A stretch of 64,000 nt of DNA from Acinetobacter sp. ANC 3813 (GTDB lineage Bacteria; Pseudomonadota; Gammaproteobacteria; Pseudomonadales; Moraxellaceae): contig NZ_NEGK01000012.1 of assembly GCF_002135435.1 (NCBI RefSeq), positions 19,471-83,470 of the forward strand, read 5' to 3'. The notes beneath the pieces are model-generated. The model made no database searches. It was not told the DNA's origin and saw nothing but the letters and a program-made list of their open reading frames with translations. Positions 17,047 to 26,930 of this stretch are shown here, one piece after another. How positions within the stretch are numbered: position 1 is the stretch's first letter; every line of letters starts with the position of its first letter. A program made the position numbers and the translations under genes.

Positions 17047-17708
17047 ATGAATGTGCGCAGTACCTGAAAAGTGACAGGGACCAGCAAAACTTCACTGACT
17101 GACATTGCATTAAGGGCGTCAAGATTTGAAACAGAAGGGCAGATCAAGAAATTACAATCAATCGGCTTTAAGTCCAATCCGTAATCTTTGGAAAATACCC
17201 CTGCATTTAAGCGCATAGCGTATTCAGCAGGCGGGTTCAATGTACCGTCTTCATTCACCATCATTTTCAGCCATAGCAGGATTGAATTGACTATGCGGCC
17301 ATCACCAGTCTCAATAAAAACCAGCTGGATTTCTGGCAGATTGGTGCCGACTAGGCGGCTGGTCTGGAACATGCCCACTTGAGCCTGTTCAAAATTAAGA
17401 TTCAGCAGGGGAATTGTGGCCTCAGTGCATAAATATCCCGTCAGGCTGTCCTGCATCATCGGCAAGCTGCTCAGGTTGTTATTCCGATACGGCTTGAACT
17501 TAATGAAGTAATTCGCGGCCAGCAGCTGCCCAAGCGCATAGACTTGCTTTAAGATGGCCTGCGCTTCATCCCCGCTATGGCCGAACCAGCGCTTTTGCTT
17601 AAACGTCTGATTCAGCTTTTTATCAGTCTGCTTGGCTACAAAGCCGCTAATCGCATTTTTTGTGCTTTTGACGCTGATTTCATTAAATTTGCCGACATTA
17701 AACGCCAT
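17040..17708 (-). CDS. Probable tail-tube-like structural protein
   Basis: The protein has 222 residues, beta-rich with few charged helices. Its middle (LNFEQAQVGMFQTSRLVGTNLPEIQLVF) and the following LLWLKMMVNEDGTLNP are typical of tail-tube or baseplate proteins that form beta-barrels. It follows the portal gene directly with its start next to the portal stop. Tube identity is not certain because the protein at 22111-22731 is also a candidate. Confidence 0.4.
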   Translation of the reverse strand: MAFNVGKFNEISVKSTKNAISGFVAKQTDKKLNQTFKQKRWFGHSGDEAQAILKQVYALGQLLAANYFIKFKPYRNNNLSSLPMMQDSLTGYLCTEATIPLLNLNFEQAQVGMFQTSRLVGTNLPEIQLVFIETGDGRIVNSILLWLKMMVNEDGTLNPPAEYAMRLNAGVFSKDYGLDLKPIDCNFLICPSVSNLDALNAMSVSEVLLVPVTFQVLRTFME

Positions 17709-19313
17709 TTAAATACCCTCATCGTCATTGTTTTCACCTTCCTGCTGGCCGTGATGCGCAGGAACACCGCCTGCCTCTTCCCGCTGGGCCGCTTCTGCCT
17801 TTTTCTGGGCTTTATCAATAGAGTCAGCAATGGTCTGCGCTTTAATCTGATCAATACCCATCAGTTCATCCAAGAAATACATATTGGCATCTTTGCACAT
17901 CCCCAAGTCTTTAATGATCTGGATTGCTGAGGCTGTCAATGTTGCCGTATTGGCGCGGGTATTTTTATTATTCAGCGCCTCGGTTGCCGCTGCGCTGATA
18001 TCGCTGTAAAACTCGATTTTAAAAGGGAGGTTTTTTTCATCGTATATAACGCCGTATTTATACGCAAAATGCATTATACAGAATTGATTCAGCGTTTCAG
18101 TGAGCGCCTGACGAATCAAAACGCTCAATGTGGCAACTTGCGCAGACGTATGAAAAGCGCCGCCATCGCCCAGTCCGCCGCTGATCAGCTCCATCCATCC
18201 CACTAGAGACAAATCAAGCCCCAGCGCGCCGATACCGCGCTTCAAATGGGTCATAACCAGATCAAGGCTCATTGGCGCCGTGCGCTGTGTAAAATTGCCC
18301 AGCGGGGACAATAGCTGTTTTTCACCATAGACAGGGAAAAGCGTGTAATGCGTTTCATAAATTTCCTTTCCGCCCTGCAGTGCTTTTCTGGTTTTTTCCT
18401 GCTGTTTCTGAATCGTTTCCTGCAGGCCCTTTTTATACACACGGCGCGAATCTTCTGGCATCCCTGACATATCCAGCGTTAGCAATTGATGATTAACTGA
18501 ATCGGCAATTTGCTGGGTATTTAGCGCCGTAAAGTTCAGCGCCCATGAGGTCCAAGGCTCCTCCACCGCCTGCAAAAAAGAGCCGCCCACTGGGGACGGG
18601 ATAACGCCCACTTTATCCAAATCATCTTCTTGAAGCAGCTGCGGGGTTAGAATATTGTCCATGCGGAACTGCGGCAGCGGCTGTGTGCGCTGCATCTTCA
18701 TCCGCAAAATTTGATGCGTACTCAATTCAGAAATCTTGCGGATTTCCATATTGTTAATTTCTAAGACATGAAAGCCGACGGTCCTGCCTGCGCGCTCATA
18801 CGCCTGAATCAGCGGCGGATCTAGCTGCTCATTGCAAATAACATGAGATATGCCGACGCCTGATTTCGGATATACACGCATATAGCCGTCGCCGTGTCCA
18901 ATGGCATTTCGGCACAGCGTAAAAACATTTTTATTCAATAGGCTCTGCAGATAAGGCGCTTCTTTCATCACCATATTGCGCAATTCATTTGCGCGCTTTC
19001 CTTCACCAGTCACTTCGTCAGACGGGTTGATAAAAACAATTTCACCGCGCGACTCATGGCCGCCCAGCGCAGCCGCGACCAGCAGATTTAAGGCCGCATG
19101 AATAGTCGGGTCCTGCATCATGACTTTATACGCGGTATAAATAGATTTTCTGTCCCGCCGCTTTAGACCCTCTGTTTCATAAGTCCCTAGCGAATAAGGC
19201 TCTAGCCCAGCATAGGCAGCATTAATGTCTTTAAGCCCAGCTGATTCATTCATGCTCTGATTCAGCTGGCGTTCTTGCCATATATTTGAAAGGAAACGCC
19301 CGACCTTACTCAT
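17709..19313 (-). CDS. Portal protein
   Basis: The protein has 534 residues, in the usual portal range. It has the portal pattern: an N-terminal helix, YTAYKVMMQDPTIHAALNLL near residue 60, then the RGEIVFINP wing segment, a central beta region (GDGYMRVYPKSG), a long stem-like helix near 390, and an acidic Gln-rich C-terminal tail. The portal is the 12-fold ring at one head vertex through which DNA enters and leaves. It has its own late-promoter candidate. Unusually, it lies over 23 kb from the terminase gene. Confidence 0.8.
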   Translation of the reverse strand: MSKVGRFLSNIWQERQLNQSMNESAGLKDINAAYAGLEPYSLGTYETEGLKRRDRKSIYTAYKVMMQDPTIHAALNLLVAAALGGHESRGEIVFINPSDEVTGEGKRANELRNMVMKEAPYLQSLLNKNVFTLCRNAIGHGDGYMRVYPKSGVGISHVICNEQLDPPLIQAYERAGRTVGFHVLEINNMEIRKISELSTHQILRMKMQRTQPLPQFRMDNILTPQLLQEDDLDKVGVIPSPVGGSFLQAVEEPWTSWALNFTALNTQQIADSVNHQLLTLDMSGMPEDSRRVYKKGLQETIQKQQEKTRKALQGGKEIYETHYTLFPVYGEKQLLSPLGNFTQRTAPMSLDLVMTHLKRGIGALGLDLSLVGWMELISGGLGDGGAFHTSAQVATLSVLIRQALTETLNQFCIMHFAYKYGVIYDEKNLPFKIEFYSDISAAATEALNNKNTRANTATLTASAIQIIKDLGMCKDANMYFLDELMGIDQIKAQTIADSIDKAQKKAEAAQREEAGGVPAHHGQQEGENNDDEGI

Positions 19314-19347
19314 TCATGAAGCCCGTCTTAAAATTTATATCAGGCTC

Positions 19348-19388
19348 TATTTTCAGGCTTTTAAAAATCACCTCTCTGGCGATATTCC
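19348..19388 (-). promoter_or_regulatory. Late promoter candidate for the portal gene
   Basis: On the minus strand CTGGAATATC has its GGAA at 19388 and GAAAATA starts 34 bases later. A weak hairpin TCGCC/GGTGA followed by five T lies between the boxes. Confidence 0.7.
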
Positions 19389-19393
19389 AGCAA

Positions 19394-20323
19394 TCAGATG
19401 CTTATGCAGATGCTTGGAAATTGAACGCCCAGCACACTAAGCACTGATTTCACAAAACTGACTATTTTTTCAATGACAGCGGCCATAACGCCCTGCATAA
19501 AAATCTGAATCGCTTCACGCAGCTCAAAGGATAAACAGCTGAAATCAGGAAACAGCGGCTTTGGAAATTTAATAACGGGCAGCTGGGGAAATTGGATTAA
19601 TGCAAAGACGTCATCAATACTGAAATCAAGCATTGATACAGCCTGCTGAAATGCTTGAATCTCATCATCGAATTGAGCGGCCAGCTCTCCTGTTTTCTCT
19701 GCAATTTTATCCTGAACAATCTGCATGACCATCTGCTGCAGCTGGTCCAGTGTCGGCAGGGCAGGCAGGCTTAGCAAAGCATTGATTTTCAGCTTATTCA
19801 GTACACTGCCGATTAAATTGGTGCATATTTCTATCAAGCTGCTGACAGCCATGCTGTAAATGGCTTTCAGGATGGCATTGACTTCAAATGACGGAATATT
19901 CAGATCTATATAAATCGGCAACGGTAAAAAGGCGGCCAGCGCATTTTTAAATTCCTGTCCATAATTTTTGAGCGCATCGGCAATCATCGCCCTGACCGCG
20001 TTTGCATCCAGCGCAATTAAATCCATGATATTCAGATTCAAATACGGGATCTTAGGCAGCAGCGCAGCCAAGTTAAGGCCCAGCAGATTGACCATCGGCT
20101 GTATCATCGCCAGCAGTGTTTTTACAGACAGCATGCTCTGCCAGTATTGAATGATTTGTGAGATTTCATTTGTATACTGGCTGATATCTAAATAAATCGG
20201 GCAGGGTATGCCAATTAAGGCGCTAATCTGTTCCAGTGTCGGTAAATCAGGTATTGCGCCGTATAGCTGGCTGACTAATTCGTCATAGCTTGGCGGCGGG
20301 AAGGAAATGCAGATCTGAGGCAT
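19394..20323 (-). CDS. Hydrophobic, proline-rich structural protein of the spike/hub operon
   Basis: The protein has 309 residues with an unusual composition: Ile, Leu, Ala and Pro make up much of it, and short PxLPxxxQ pieces recur (LPTLEQI, LPTLDQLQQ). It looks helical, perhaps membrane-interacting, with no signal peptide. It is last in an operon with the hub and spike genes. It could be a spike-associated or membrane-piercing part of the tail. No family is recognised. Confidence 0.5.
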   Translation of the reverse strand: MPQICISFPPPSYDELVSQLYGAIPDLPTLEQISALIGIPCPIYLDISQYTNEISQIIQYWQSMLSVKTLLAMIQPMVNLLGLNLAALLPKIPYLNLNIMDLIALDANAVRAMIADALKNYGQEFKNALAAFLPLPIYIDLNIPSFEVNAILKAIYSMAVSSLIEICTNLIGSVLNKLKINALLSLPALPTLDQLQQMVMQIVQDKIAEKTGELAAQFDDEIQAFQQAVSMLDFSIDDVFALIQFPQLPVIKFPKPLFPDFSCLSFELREAIQIFMQGVMAAVIEKIVSFVKSVLSVLGVQFPSICISI

Positions 20324-20324
20324 A

Positions 20325-20777
20325 TTAAACCCCGTTCATGCTGATCTGAGGCGCTGACAGGCTGATTTTAGCCTCAGATAAAATATTGACCTGTACGGCG
20401 CTGTGAATATTGACCACTTCTGACCCATCAACCTCAATAGTTTTCGCCTTGGCCGTGATATTCGTCCGCGCCAGCAGCTCAATGTTCTCCTGACGTATAC
20501 GGCGCGTATCAATGACTGCGCCTTTTCCATGTGAGCGGTATGCCCAGATTACAGGCGCTTCTGGCTGGCCCTGCAGGAAAAAGATATAGCATTCTGCGCC
20601 TGCCAGTATCTCGCGCTCTGTGTCTTTATCATCATCGCCCACGGGATAAGCAAAAGTAGCGATAATCCCTTCATCCAGCCCATCCGTCACCGTCGGAATG
20701 CTGATTCTGGCCGTGCGCGCCGCAGCGTCATAACTCAAGATCGTTGCCGCCCAATCCCCTAAATACTGCTTATTCAT
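20325..20777 (-). CDS. Baseplate central spike (gpV/gp45-like)
   Basis: The protein has 150 residues. Residues 1-85 look like an OB-fold barrel (ISIPTVTDGLD, then GAECYIFFLQGQPEAPVIWA). From about 100 a run of short strands with regular hydrophobics follows, as in the triple-stranded beta-helix of phage spikes. The start overlaps the hub gene by four bases. The spike tip pierces the outer membrane. Confidence 0.65.
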   Translation of the reverse strand: MNKQYLGDWAATILSYDAAARTARISIPTVTDGLDEGIIATFAYPVGDDDKDTEREILAGAECYIFFLQGQPEAPVIWAYRSHGKGAVIDTRRIRQENIELLARTNITAKAKTIEVDGSEVVNIHSAVQVNILSEAKISLSAPQISMNGV

Positions 20778-21670
20778 GCTGTCACTACCTCTGCAATCCA
20801 GAATTTTGAAGCAGATGCCGTCGCCCCGCCCAGTACGCCCGTATCAAATCGGTGCGCGGCCGTTAAAATTACATATTTTTTTTGATCAATCAGCACCACA
20901 TTTCCAGCCATCCATTCAGGCGTATATGCCCGCATGATGGTGCCGCGAACGACAAGCACAGTGCTTAAATTTCTAGCGCGGCGCGCATCAATATTGGGAT
21001 AAAAAGATGCCTGTTTTCCAGCAGACAGGCTGCCTTCAATGGTGCTGCCGTCAGAATTGACTGTTTGATAGTTTGGGATGCTGTGATTCAGCTGGGTCGG
21101 GTTTTCAACCCATTGCACATTTACACCCGCAAGTGATGAAACTGGCTCCTGATTCATGATTTGAGACAGGCGCTTAACAATGATTTTGCTGTTTTTGTCG
21201 CAAAAAATGACGCATGCCTCTTCTGAACATTTTCGGGCCAGCTCATAAGTCGGCGTGGCGCCCACGGCGCAGAAATAATTTACCAGCGGAACATCTTCTG
21301 TGACCTTAAGCTTATTCCCATTGGCCCGCATTGCAGCGCCAATGGATGATTCATTCAAGTATACGGCGCGCGCTGCCGGCTTAATCAAATTTTCACAGCC
21401 ATTCAGCACAGCAACAACGGCAGCCAATGTCAGCTGCTGATCATCACGGATGATTCCGCTTTGCATTGTCACGCGCTTAATGATCTTCATTTCCAGATAA
21501 TCATCGCCCACACGTAAAATGCAGCCTTCCCGTAGCTGCTCGTCAATGCTGTCATGCAGAATCGTTTGAAATTCAAGTGATGCAGGAACAGGTACGCAAT
21601 CCGTTCGGCAAGTGCCGCTGACAAATCGGTCTGTCCCAATCGCCGTGCCATCTGATAAAAATATCCGCAT
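20774..21670 (-). CDS. Baseplate hub protein (gpD-like)
   Basis: The protein has 298 residues, starting with a beta-rich segment (RIFLSDGTAIGTDRF), then MKIIKRVTMQSG and a C-terminal strand-rich part including YTPEWMAGNVVLIDQKKYVIL, typical of hub proteins that hold the spike and end the tail tube. Its neighbours are the spike on one side and a head- or tail-completion-type gene on the other. It lacks any lysozyme domain. Confidence 0.6.
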   Translation of the reverse strand: MRIFLSDGTAIGTDRFVSGTCRTDCVPVPASLEFQTILHDSIDEQLREGCILRVGDDYLEMKIIKRVTMQSGIIRDDQQLTLAAVVAVLNGCENLIKPAARAVYLNESSIGAAMRANGNKLKVTEDVPLVNYFCAVGATPTYELARKCSEEACVIFCDKNSKIIVKRLSQIMNQEPVSSLAGVNVQWVENPTQLNHSIPNYQTVNSDGSTIEGSLSAGKQASFYPNIDARRARNLSTVLVVRGTIMRAYTPEWMAGNVVLIDQKKYVILTAAHRFDTGVLGGATASASKFWIAEVVTA

Positions 21671-21673
21671 AAA

Positions 21674-22111
21674 TCAATCCAGATCTAAAATAAATGGCGG
21701 CTCTACAAAGCTAATTTTCGGCAAATCCATCTTAGCCGCCGCATAAGCGGGCTGAGCCTCTGAAACACTCATGCCGAAGCGCTCAACCCCCAGCGACCCT
21801 GTACCCTCCATGCGCTGTGCCTGCATCAGTTCACAATGCGCGCGAATGACTGGCTCTATCACAACCCATTCATTGACAGAAATCAGCTGAGTTTCGTCCA
21901 TTGGGCTATTAAGGCGGTTGCGCTGTGTGTATGTGCTGTTCCAGCCTGCATAGAAAAGAAAATCCGCAGCCAGTGCGATTTCAATATCTTCTGACGTTAA
22001 AGAATAGCCGCACAGCCCCAGCTCTATAGCAAGCTTTTCAGACAGCGTGGCGATTGTTCCCGCCTCGCTGTCTTGATGCTGCCCCTGATCATCAAATGGT
22101 TTTAAGTTCAT
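21674..22111 (-). CDS. Probable head-tail completion or tail assembly protein
   Basis: The protein has 145 residues, mainly helical in residues 20-100, with a Pro-rich acidic end. Its length, and the pattern of several helices including LISVNEWVVIEPVIRAHCEL, are like phage head-tail adaptor proteins. This is inferred from pattern alone; it shares one base with the preceding stop. Confidence 0.4.
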   Translation of the reverse strand: MNLKPFDDQGQHQDSEAGTIATLSEKLAIELGLCGYSLTSEDIEIALAADFLFYAGWNSTYTQRNRLNSPMDETQLISVNEWVVIEPVIRAHCELMQAQRMEGTGSLGVERFGMSVSEAQPAYAAAKMDLPKISFVEPPFILDLD

Positions 22112-22731
22112 TATAGATTCTTCATTGCGCTCATTAGCGGATTGCCAGACAAGACACTGTTCAGCAGGGACTTGGCTTGCGCGAAAATTTCAGCAGTGCC
22201 GTCTGCTGAGCCGATAATTTGTCCAACCGAAGTTGCGGCGCCCAAATTATTCACTAAGCCGTAATAGTTGTATTTCGCATTGGCGGACGCGCGCTGAATG
22301 GTGCTGACGCCTTCTGCATCATAATCCAGCGCCTCAAAAGTCATTGTGACATTGGTAATGCGGTGCGCATTGACAAAACGGCCTTTGCGTCCGTCATAAA
22401 TCCAGCCGTCCGTCGTGCCGCCATTGCTCTGCATAAGCTCACTGAATGCGGTCATTTGCCCCGTGTCGGTTTCAATGATCTGCAGCTGGCTGTCATAGCG
22501 GTTTTTCGGCGCGCCTGCGACATGGCCCTGAAAACCGCCTGCTAAGTTAAATTCGGCGCTTTCATTATTGGTAATTACGGGACGGCTGAAATTCACAATC
22601 AGCAGGGCAATGCTGGGCATCGCATCTGGAACAAACATGCCGTTGCATTGCAGCATCGGCGCACTTAAGTTCTGCGCCAGAACAGCATCACCTGTGTAAT
22701 CGTGTAGGGTTTGAATAAAGCTCTGTTTCAT
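22111..22731 (-). CDS. Probable tail-tube or tube-terminator structural protein
   Basis: The protein has 206 residues, beta-rich with many Asn and Gly, and VTMTFEALDYDAEGVSTIQRA near residue 130, a pattern common in tail-tube and baseplate proteins. It is the first gene after a late-promoter candidate and leads into the hub/spike operon. Which of this protein and that at 17040-17708 is the tube needs structure prediction. Confidence 0.45.
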   Translation of the reverse strand: MKQSFIQTLHDYTGDAVLAQNLSAPMLQCNGMFVPDAMPSIALLIVNFSRPVITNNESAEFNLAGGFQGHVAGAPKNRYDSQLQIIETDTGQMTAFSELMQSNGGTTDGWIYDGRKGRFVNAHRITNVTMTFEALDYDAEGVSTIQRASANAKYNYYGLVNNLGAATSVGQIIGSADGTAEIFAQAKSLLNSVLSGNPLMSAMKNL

Positions 22732-22759
22732 GACTATAAAACCTATATGGATTTATAGT

Positions 22760-22800
22760 CATTTTGCCTTTTTTACAGATCCCGCTTTTTGCGATATTCC
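22760..22800 (-). promoter_or_regulatory. Late promoter candidate for the hub/spike operon
   Basis: On the minus strand CAGGAATATCGC has its GGAA at 22800 and CAAAATG starts 34 bases later. Confidence 0.7.
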
Positions 22801-22806
22801 TGATTT

Positions 22807-24822
22807 TTATCCGCCAGTATTCGCATTAAACAGGACCCGAAGCTGGGTCAAGGTAATCAGCTGATCTGCAGGATTGCTGCTGTATACCGATTCTGCAATT
22901 TCAGATAAAAAGGCATGTATCCAGATGTAATCCATCGTATCAGCCACAGCGGCCGCAAATATAGTTTGCATGCTGCCGGTTATAGCGCTATAGGCAAGCG
23001 CCTGAATATTCGCCGTATATAGCGCATTTGTCGCGGCTTGCGCCGTATCCTGAAAATAAGCCTGCTTCATGGCCGCATAAATCATTTCCCGATTGCTGGC
23101 GCTTTCCTCTTCATCCGCAATAGCCAAAGCCAATAAAAATACGTTTGATTTTTCTATTGCAGTCACGTCATAAACTTCCTGCGCATCTTCCGCAGCAAAA
23201 TCAGGGTTCGGAACTTTCTCTGAAACTATGGTGAATTGATCATCGACCTGATACGGCGGAACAGATGCAGCCGATGGGTCATAATTCGGATTGCTTTGAC
23301 GCGGCACAGTAATCAGCTGAATTAAGTCTGGGTCACTGGCATAAATCGGGTCATACACCACATCGCCATTGGCTTGAATCTCTGCTGAACGCAAGCCGTC
23401 AATATTCCCGCTGGCATCAGCATGGCCGTCATTCCAATAGGTTTTAAACGCCTCAAAAACCGCATCTGCTGTTTCGCCTTTCCATGCCTGAGAATCATAG
23501 GCATAGGTGAAATAAAACTCAGCCGCATCCATAATGCCGTCGGTGTAAGTCGGTTCAGGCGTCATATAGCTGTAATTCTGCAGATAGGTTTCACTGCTCT
23601 CGGTTGAACCGTCCAGCACCAAGCCGCCATCCAAAGTGCGCTCAGCCCATTCTGGACTGTTTTGCACCAGATCCTGCATAAGCTTCTGCGCAGCGTCCAG
23701 ATATGTATCAAAGCTTTTGAAAGCGCCCGCTTTAAAAATGTGCGGCTGTGTGCGGCTGATCCCCGCAGGGCCGCTTCTTTTCAGTCCGCCGTCTGAATAC
23801 TGCCATCCCAAATAGTCAAGCACCGCATTCATTTCAGCTCTGCCTGTGTAAGACACATCCGCGCTGGCTTCTATACGCGCAATAAGCACTGTCGCTGTAT
23901 CCGCAGTATTCGCCGTGTAATCCGCTGGGACTTTCAGGATCTGTACTGCGCTGGCCGCATTATCAAATGCATAAGCGTCATAATTTGGATGAAGCCGCGC
24001 AATTTCATTTGCAACGGCCTGCATTTGCTGATACTTCGCTATAGACATCACAGACAGTGCCAAAGGCGCCAGATTGACCACAGCCAAAGCATAGACTGTA
24101 TCAACCAAATCCGTTCTGAATCCATTGTATTCAACGGTAAAGCCTACAATGTCAAAAGTTCGAGCCACACCCCAATCCGTGAACGGGATGCGGTCCACGA
24201 TCAGATCTTCAAAATACTGATAATTTGCCGCAGCATACGCTTTGTATGCCATGCCCATGCCAATATCATCAATATCATCAAAGTCCATGCCAGCCATAAT
24301 CTTTGACACGATATTTGCAGGCACCAGCTTGGCAATCATCGGCGCAATTTCGCGGATTTTATCTGCATTGACTTCTTGATTAATCGTAATGGCAATACGG
24401 GACGTCAAAAATGAATTAATCGTTGGTTCAGTCGTCGCCAAAGCAGGGTATTCATTCGACCGCTCAATGCTGTGATATAGACGGCTGATTTCCCACTGAT
24501 TGCCCCAGATCATCGTCAGCACAAATTCCAGAAATGCCAGTCCGCGCTTTGAACCAAGTGAACGCCAGTTCGCATAAATCACACGCATGATAATGTCTGA
24601 AATTTCGCTTTTACGCAGGACCACTAAGCCATCCTGCTTAGTGAAGCGCTCCACGACGGTTGCGCTGCCAAAATGAGGCATGCCATAGTCGTGAATATTT
24701 TTAATCTGCATGCCGTAAAGATCATCAAACAGCTTGATAAATAGGGCCTGCAGCTGTCTTTCCGTATCATCATAAGCAAAAGATGATTTATAAGGCTCTA
24801 AAAGGCTTATAGAACTGTCCAT
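22807..24822 (-). CDS. Large baseplate wedge protein (P2 gpI-like N-terminus)
   Basis: The protein has 671 residues. The first 150 include LGSKRGLAFLEFVLTMIWG, in the place where P2 gpI-type proteins have their helical core. The rest is Ala-, Asp- and Tyr-rich and mostly helical, making it much longer than P2 gpI. The start overlaps the end of the gpJ-like gene by 16 bases, the usual gpJ-gpI order. It joins the baseplate wedges. Confidence 0.6.
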   Translation of the reverse strand: MDSSISLLEPYKSSFAYDDTERQLQALFIKLFDDLYGMQIKNIHDYGMPHFGSATVVERFTKQDGLVVLRKSEISDIIMRVIYANWRSLGSKRGLAFLEFVLTMIWGNQWEISRLYHSIERSNEYPALATTEPTINSFLTSRIAITINQEVNADKIREIAPMIAKLVPANIVSKIMAGMDFDDIDDIGMGMAYKAYAAANYQYFEDLIVDRIPFTDWGVARTFDIVGFTVEYNGFRTDLVDTVYALAVVNLAPLALSVMSIAKYQQMQAVANEIARLHPNYDAYAFDNAASAVQILKVPADYTANTADTATVLIARIEASADVSYTGRAEMNAVLDYLGWQYSDGGLKRSGPAGISRTQPHIFKAGAFKSFDTYLDAAQKLMQDLVQNSPEWAERTLDGGLVLDGSTESSETYLQNYSYMTPEPTYTDGIMDAAEFYFTYAYDSQAWKGETADAVFEAFKTYWNDGHADASGNIDGLRSAEIQANGDVVYDPIYASDPDLIQLITVPRQSNPNYDPSAASVPPYQVDDQFTIVSEKVPNPDFAAEDAQEVYDVTAIEKSNVFLLALAIADEEESASNREMIYAAMKQAYFQDTAQAATNALYTANIQALAYSAITGSMQTIFAAAVADTMDYIWIHAFLSEIAESVYSSNPADQLITLTQLRVLFNANTGG

Positions 24823-26264
24823 CGACTGCCCCCAGATAAACTAGATCGCTGAATATCAATCTCAATCGTGCTGGCATCCATGTAAAGCCAATGGTGCGGC
24901 TTGACTGGGTTTTCCTGCAGATCCTCTGTCTCAATACTTAAATTAGATTGACGGTCCTGAAAGGCCAGAACATCACGCTGCAGCAGCTGGCTGATTTCCA
25001 GCAAGTTAAAGCCGTTTTGCAGATAGTAGCTGGCTGCAATCTGCTCTTTGCCGTAATGGCTCAGCAATAGCGATTTAATCTGCTCTTTGACCGCATCCAC
25101 ATCATGAACAGGCGAAAGCACGGCATTCACTTTAATTCTGAATTTACGCTCTTCTGCCGGCTTAAATACAATGTTTGAATTGCCGTACAGGCTGTCTGCC
25201 TGCGCAATCAAATTGGCAACTTCACCGCAGATCAGCGCATACTCGCCGCTGTTTTTAGGCGTGATGCTGACAAACAAATGGTTAATATTCGCCACACTTG
25301 CGCCGTAATGCGTTTCATGAATAGACTCATTCCAGACGTTCAGGAAATATGAGCGCGACATAAAGTTTTTACGGACTAAAAACTCAAAATTACCCAAAAA
25401 TACGGCGTTATCATCATGCGTCGGATAAGACGCCAGCAGGCGCATCTGATCAATGCTTAGCGGATTCGCGCCCATACGCACCAAGCCGCCCGCTTCAAAT
25501 TTAATGCGCAGCTTGCCTTCTTTCGCCGTATAGGTTTCAACCAGCATGGCATCACTTAAATTCGCAGCATCCAATTCCCCGTCTGTTTCAACAATGGTAA
25601 TGCTTAGTTCTGTATTGGCCTGCAGTGTATGCCCAGTGCGTTCAGAATCGCCAAATTCAAGCGTTAAGCTGCGCAGGGTATCAGTCTTAAGGGTAATGGC
25701 CTTTTCACCCGCCTGCGCGTTCATCCAGCGCGTTACAAAGCTGTATAAATCCCCTTCATTGTCTTTAACGCTCAATGAGCATAGCGCCATGTCTTCTGTG
25801 ATGGGCAGCTGGAATGAAAAAAACGGCAAGGTTTCAGTAATGGTTTTAACCACAATACGCTCTTGCGACTGCTCTGCCAGTACACGGATTTCATCGCCTG
25901 CAGGGATTTCAGCATTCTGAATAAAACGCCAGACTCGCCCCTGACCATCCTCAAACACTCGGCCGCTTTGCATCGTCACGCGCTCTGTGCCATTGTTTTT
26001 AATTGATACACGGTGCTGTGTCGCCGTACCCTTGGGCAAAATACCCTTATTGCTGGCATCCGCTAGAATTGTGGATTCACGGCTCTTAATGAATGGCTCT
26101 AATTCAGAAACATCCACATCACGGCCAAGCTCTGCCAGCATGTGCTGCATCACTTGAATTGGCGCTGTGACTGTTGGGTCCCCCGCTAAATAGCGGGCTT
26201 GAATTTCAGGAAAATCCTGTAAAGCAATTTCAGTCACTTGCTTAATTTTGGTCAATGAAGGCAT
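24807..26264 (-). CDS. Baseplate wedge protein J (gpJ/gp6-like)
   Basis: The protein has 485 residues. Residues 1-70 form a helical segment with early acidic residues and LAGDPTVTAPIQVMQHMLAE; residues 70-160 hold a beta region with RVSIKNNGTERVTMQSGRVF, and MGANPLSIDQMRLLASYP occurs later, all typical of the baseplate J family. It forms the ring around the hub and changes shape when the sheath contracts. It follows the gp25-like gene by four bases. Confidence 0.75.
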   Translation of the reverse strand: MPSLTKIKQVTEIALQDFPEIQARYLAGDPTVTAPIQVMQHMLAELGRDVDVSELEPFIKSRESTILADASNKGILPKGTATQHRVSIKNNGTERVTMQSGRVFEDGQGRVWRFIQNAEIPAGDEIRVLAEQSQERIVVKTITETLPFFSFQLPITEDMALCSLSVKDNEGDLYSFVTRWMNAQAGEKAITLKTDTLRSLTLEFGDSERTGHTLQANTELSITIVETDGELDAANLSDAMLVETYTAKEGKLRIKFEAGGLVRMGANPLSIDQMRLLASYPTHDDNAVFLGNFEFLVRKNFMSRSYFLNVWNESIHETHYGASVANINHLFVSITPKNSGEYALICGEVANLIAQADSLYGNSNIVFKPAEERKFRIKVNAVLSPVHDVDAVKEQIKSLLLSHYGKEQIAASYYLQNGFNLLEISQLLQRDVLAFQDRQSNLSIETEDLQENPVKPHHWLYMDASTIEIDIQRSSLSGGSRWTVL

Positions 26265-26268
26265 ACAT

Positions 26269-26583
26269 TTAAACCTCTACAGTTTCAGCGGTTTCCGTCT
26301 TGATTTTCAGACGGTCTGCGCCGATAACAAAGTAATAGCGCTTGGTTTCAAAGTTCACTTTTTCATGCGCGATATAAAGCTCAGAATCTGAGATGTTTTT
26401 AAGAATTGGAATGTCTTCACGCGCCCACTGCAGAAGTAAATCTGCTGAATCTTCCGTCATAGGCTTTTGCAGGATCTGCCGCGGATTTCTGCCGTAATTC
26501 ACGCCGATATAGCCGTTTGGCGGCGTCGCCATCCAGTGTTCCAGCATGCGCAGAATATCCGAAACGCGAAAAATGAAATTCAT
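26269..26583 (-). CDS. gp25-like baseplate wedge protein
   Basis: The protein has 104 residues. The segment GYIGVNYGRNPRQILQ and the following DLLLQWAREDIPIL are like the gpW/gp25 family, whose members carry the same short helix-strand pattern. It precedes the gpJ-like gene, the usual order in contractile phages. The start overlaps the preceding membrane-protein gene by four bases. Confidence 0.6.
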   Translation of the reverse strand: MNFIFRVSDILRMLEHWMATPPNGYIGVNYGRNPRQILQKPMTEDSADLLLQWAREDIPILKNISDSELYIAHEKVNFETKRYYFVIGADRLKIKTETAETVEV

Positions 26584-26930
26584 GGGTGCTGGACCTTAAG
26601 AATTGTAAAAGCCGCTATGCCAAAATAAATACGCGCCTTGGCATACATGATTAAAGTACCCAACCAGCATATATATCCAGCATAATCAGGATAAAACGCC
26701 TCTATGAAGTACAGCAGGCAAAATCCAAACAATGCGACTTCAAAAATGCACGTCATGAGCATGAAGCGAAATGCATACTTATGCGCCTGAATAAAACCAG
26801 CAAAGCTTAAAACGCTTCTTTTTTTTGCAAATTCCGCAATCAGGGCACCATTCGTCCAGTGCAGAATCAATCCCCACTGAATAAAAAAAGCAATCGCTAT
26901 AACTGCGCACAAATAGACTGAAAAACTCAT
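26580..26930 (-). CDS. Small membrane protein in the baseplate operon
   Basis: The protein has 116 residues with three or four hydrophobic segments (about 5-25, 45-75 and 80-105), so it is an inner-membrane protein. It has no structural resemblance to the virion genes around it. It may be an accessory gene, such as a superinfection or lysis-timing factor, inserted between two baseplate genes. Translational overlap with the gp25-like gene suggests they are made together. Confidence 0.5.
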   Translation of the reverse strand: MSFSVYLCAVIAIAFFIQWGLILHWTNGALIAEFAKKRSVLSFAGFIQAHKYAFRFMLMTCIFEVALFGFCLLYFIEAFYPDYAGYICWLGTLIMYAKARIYFGIAAFTILKVQHP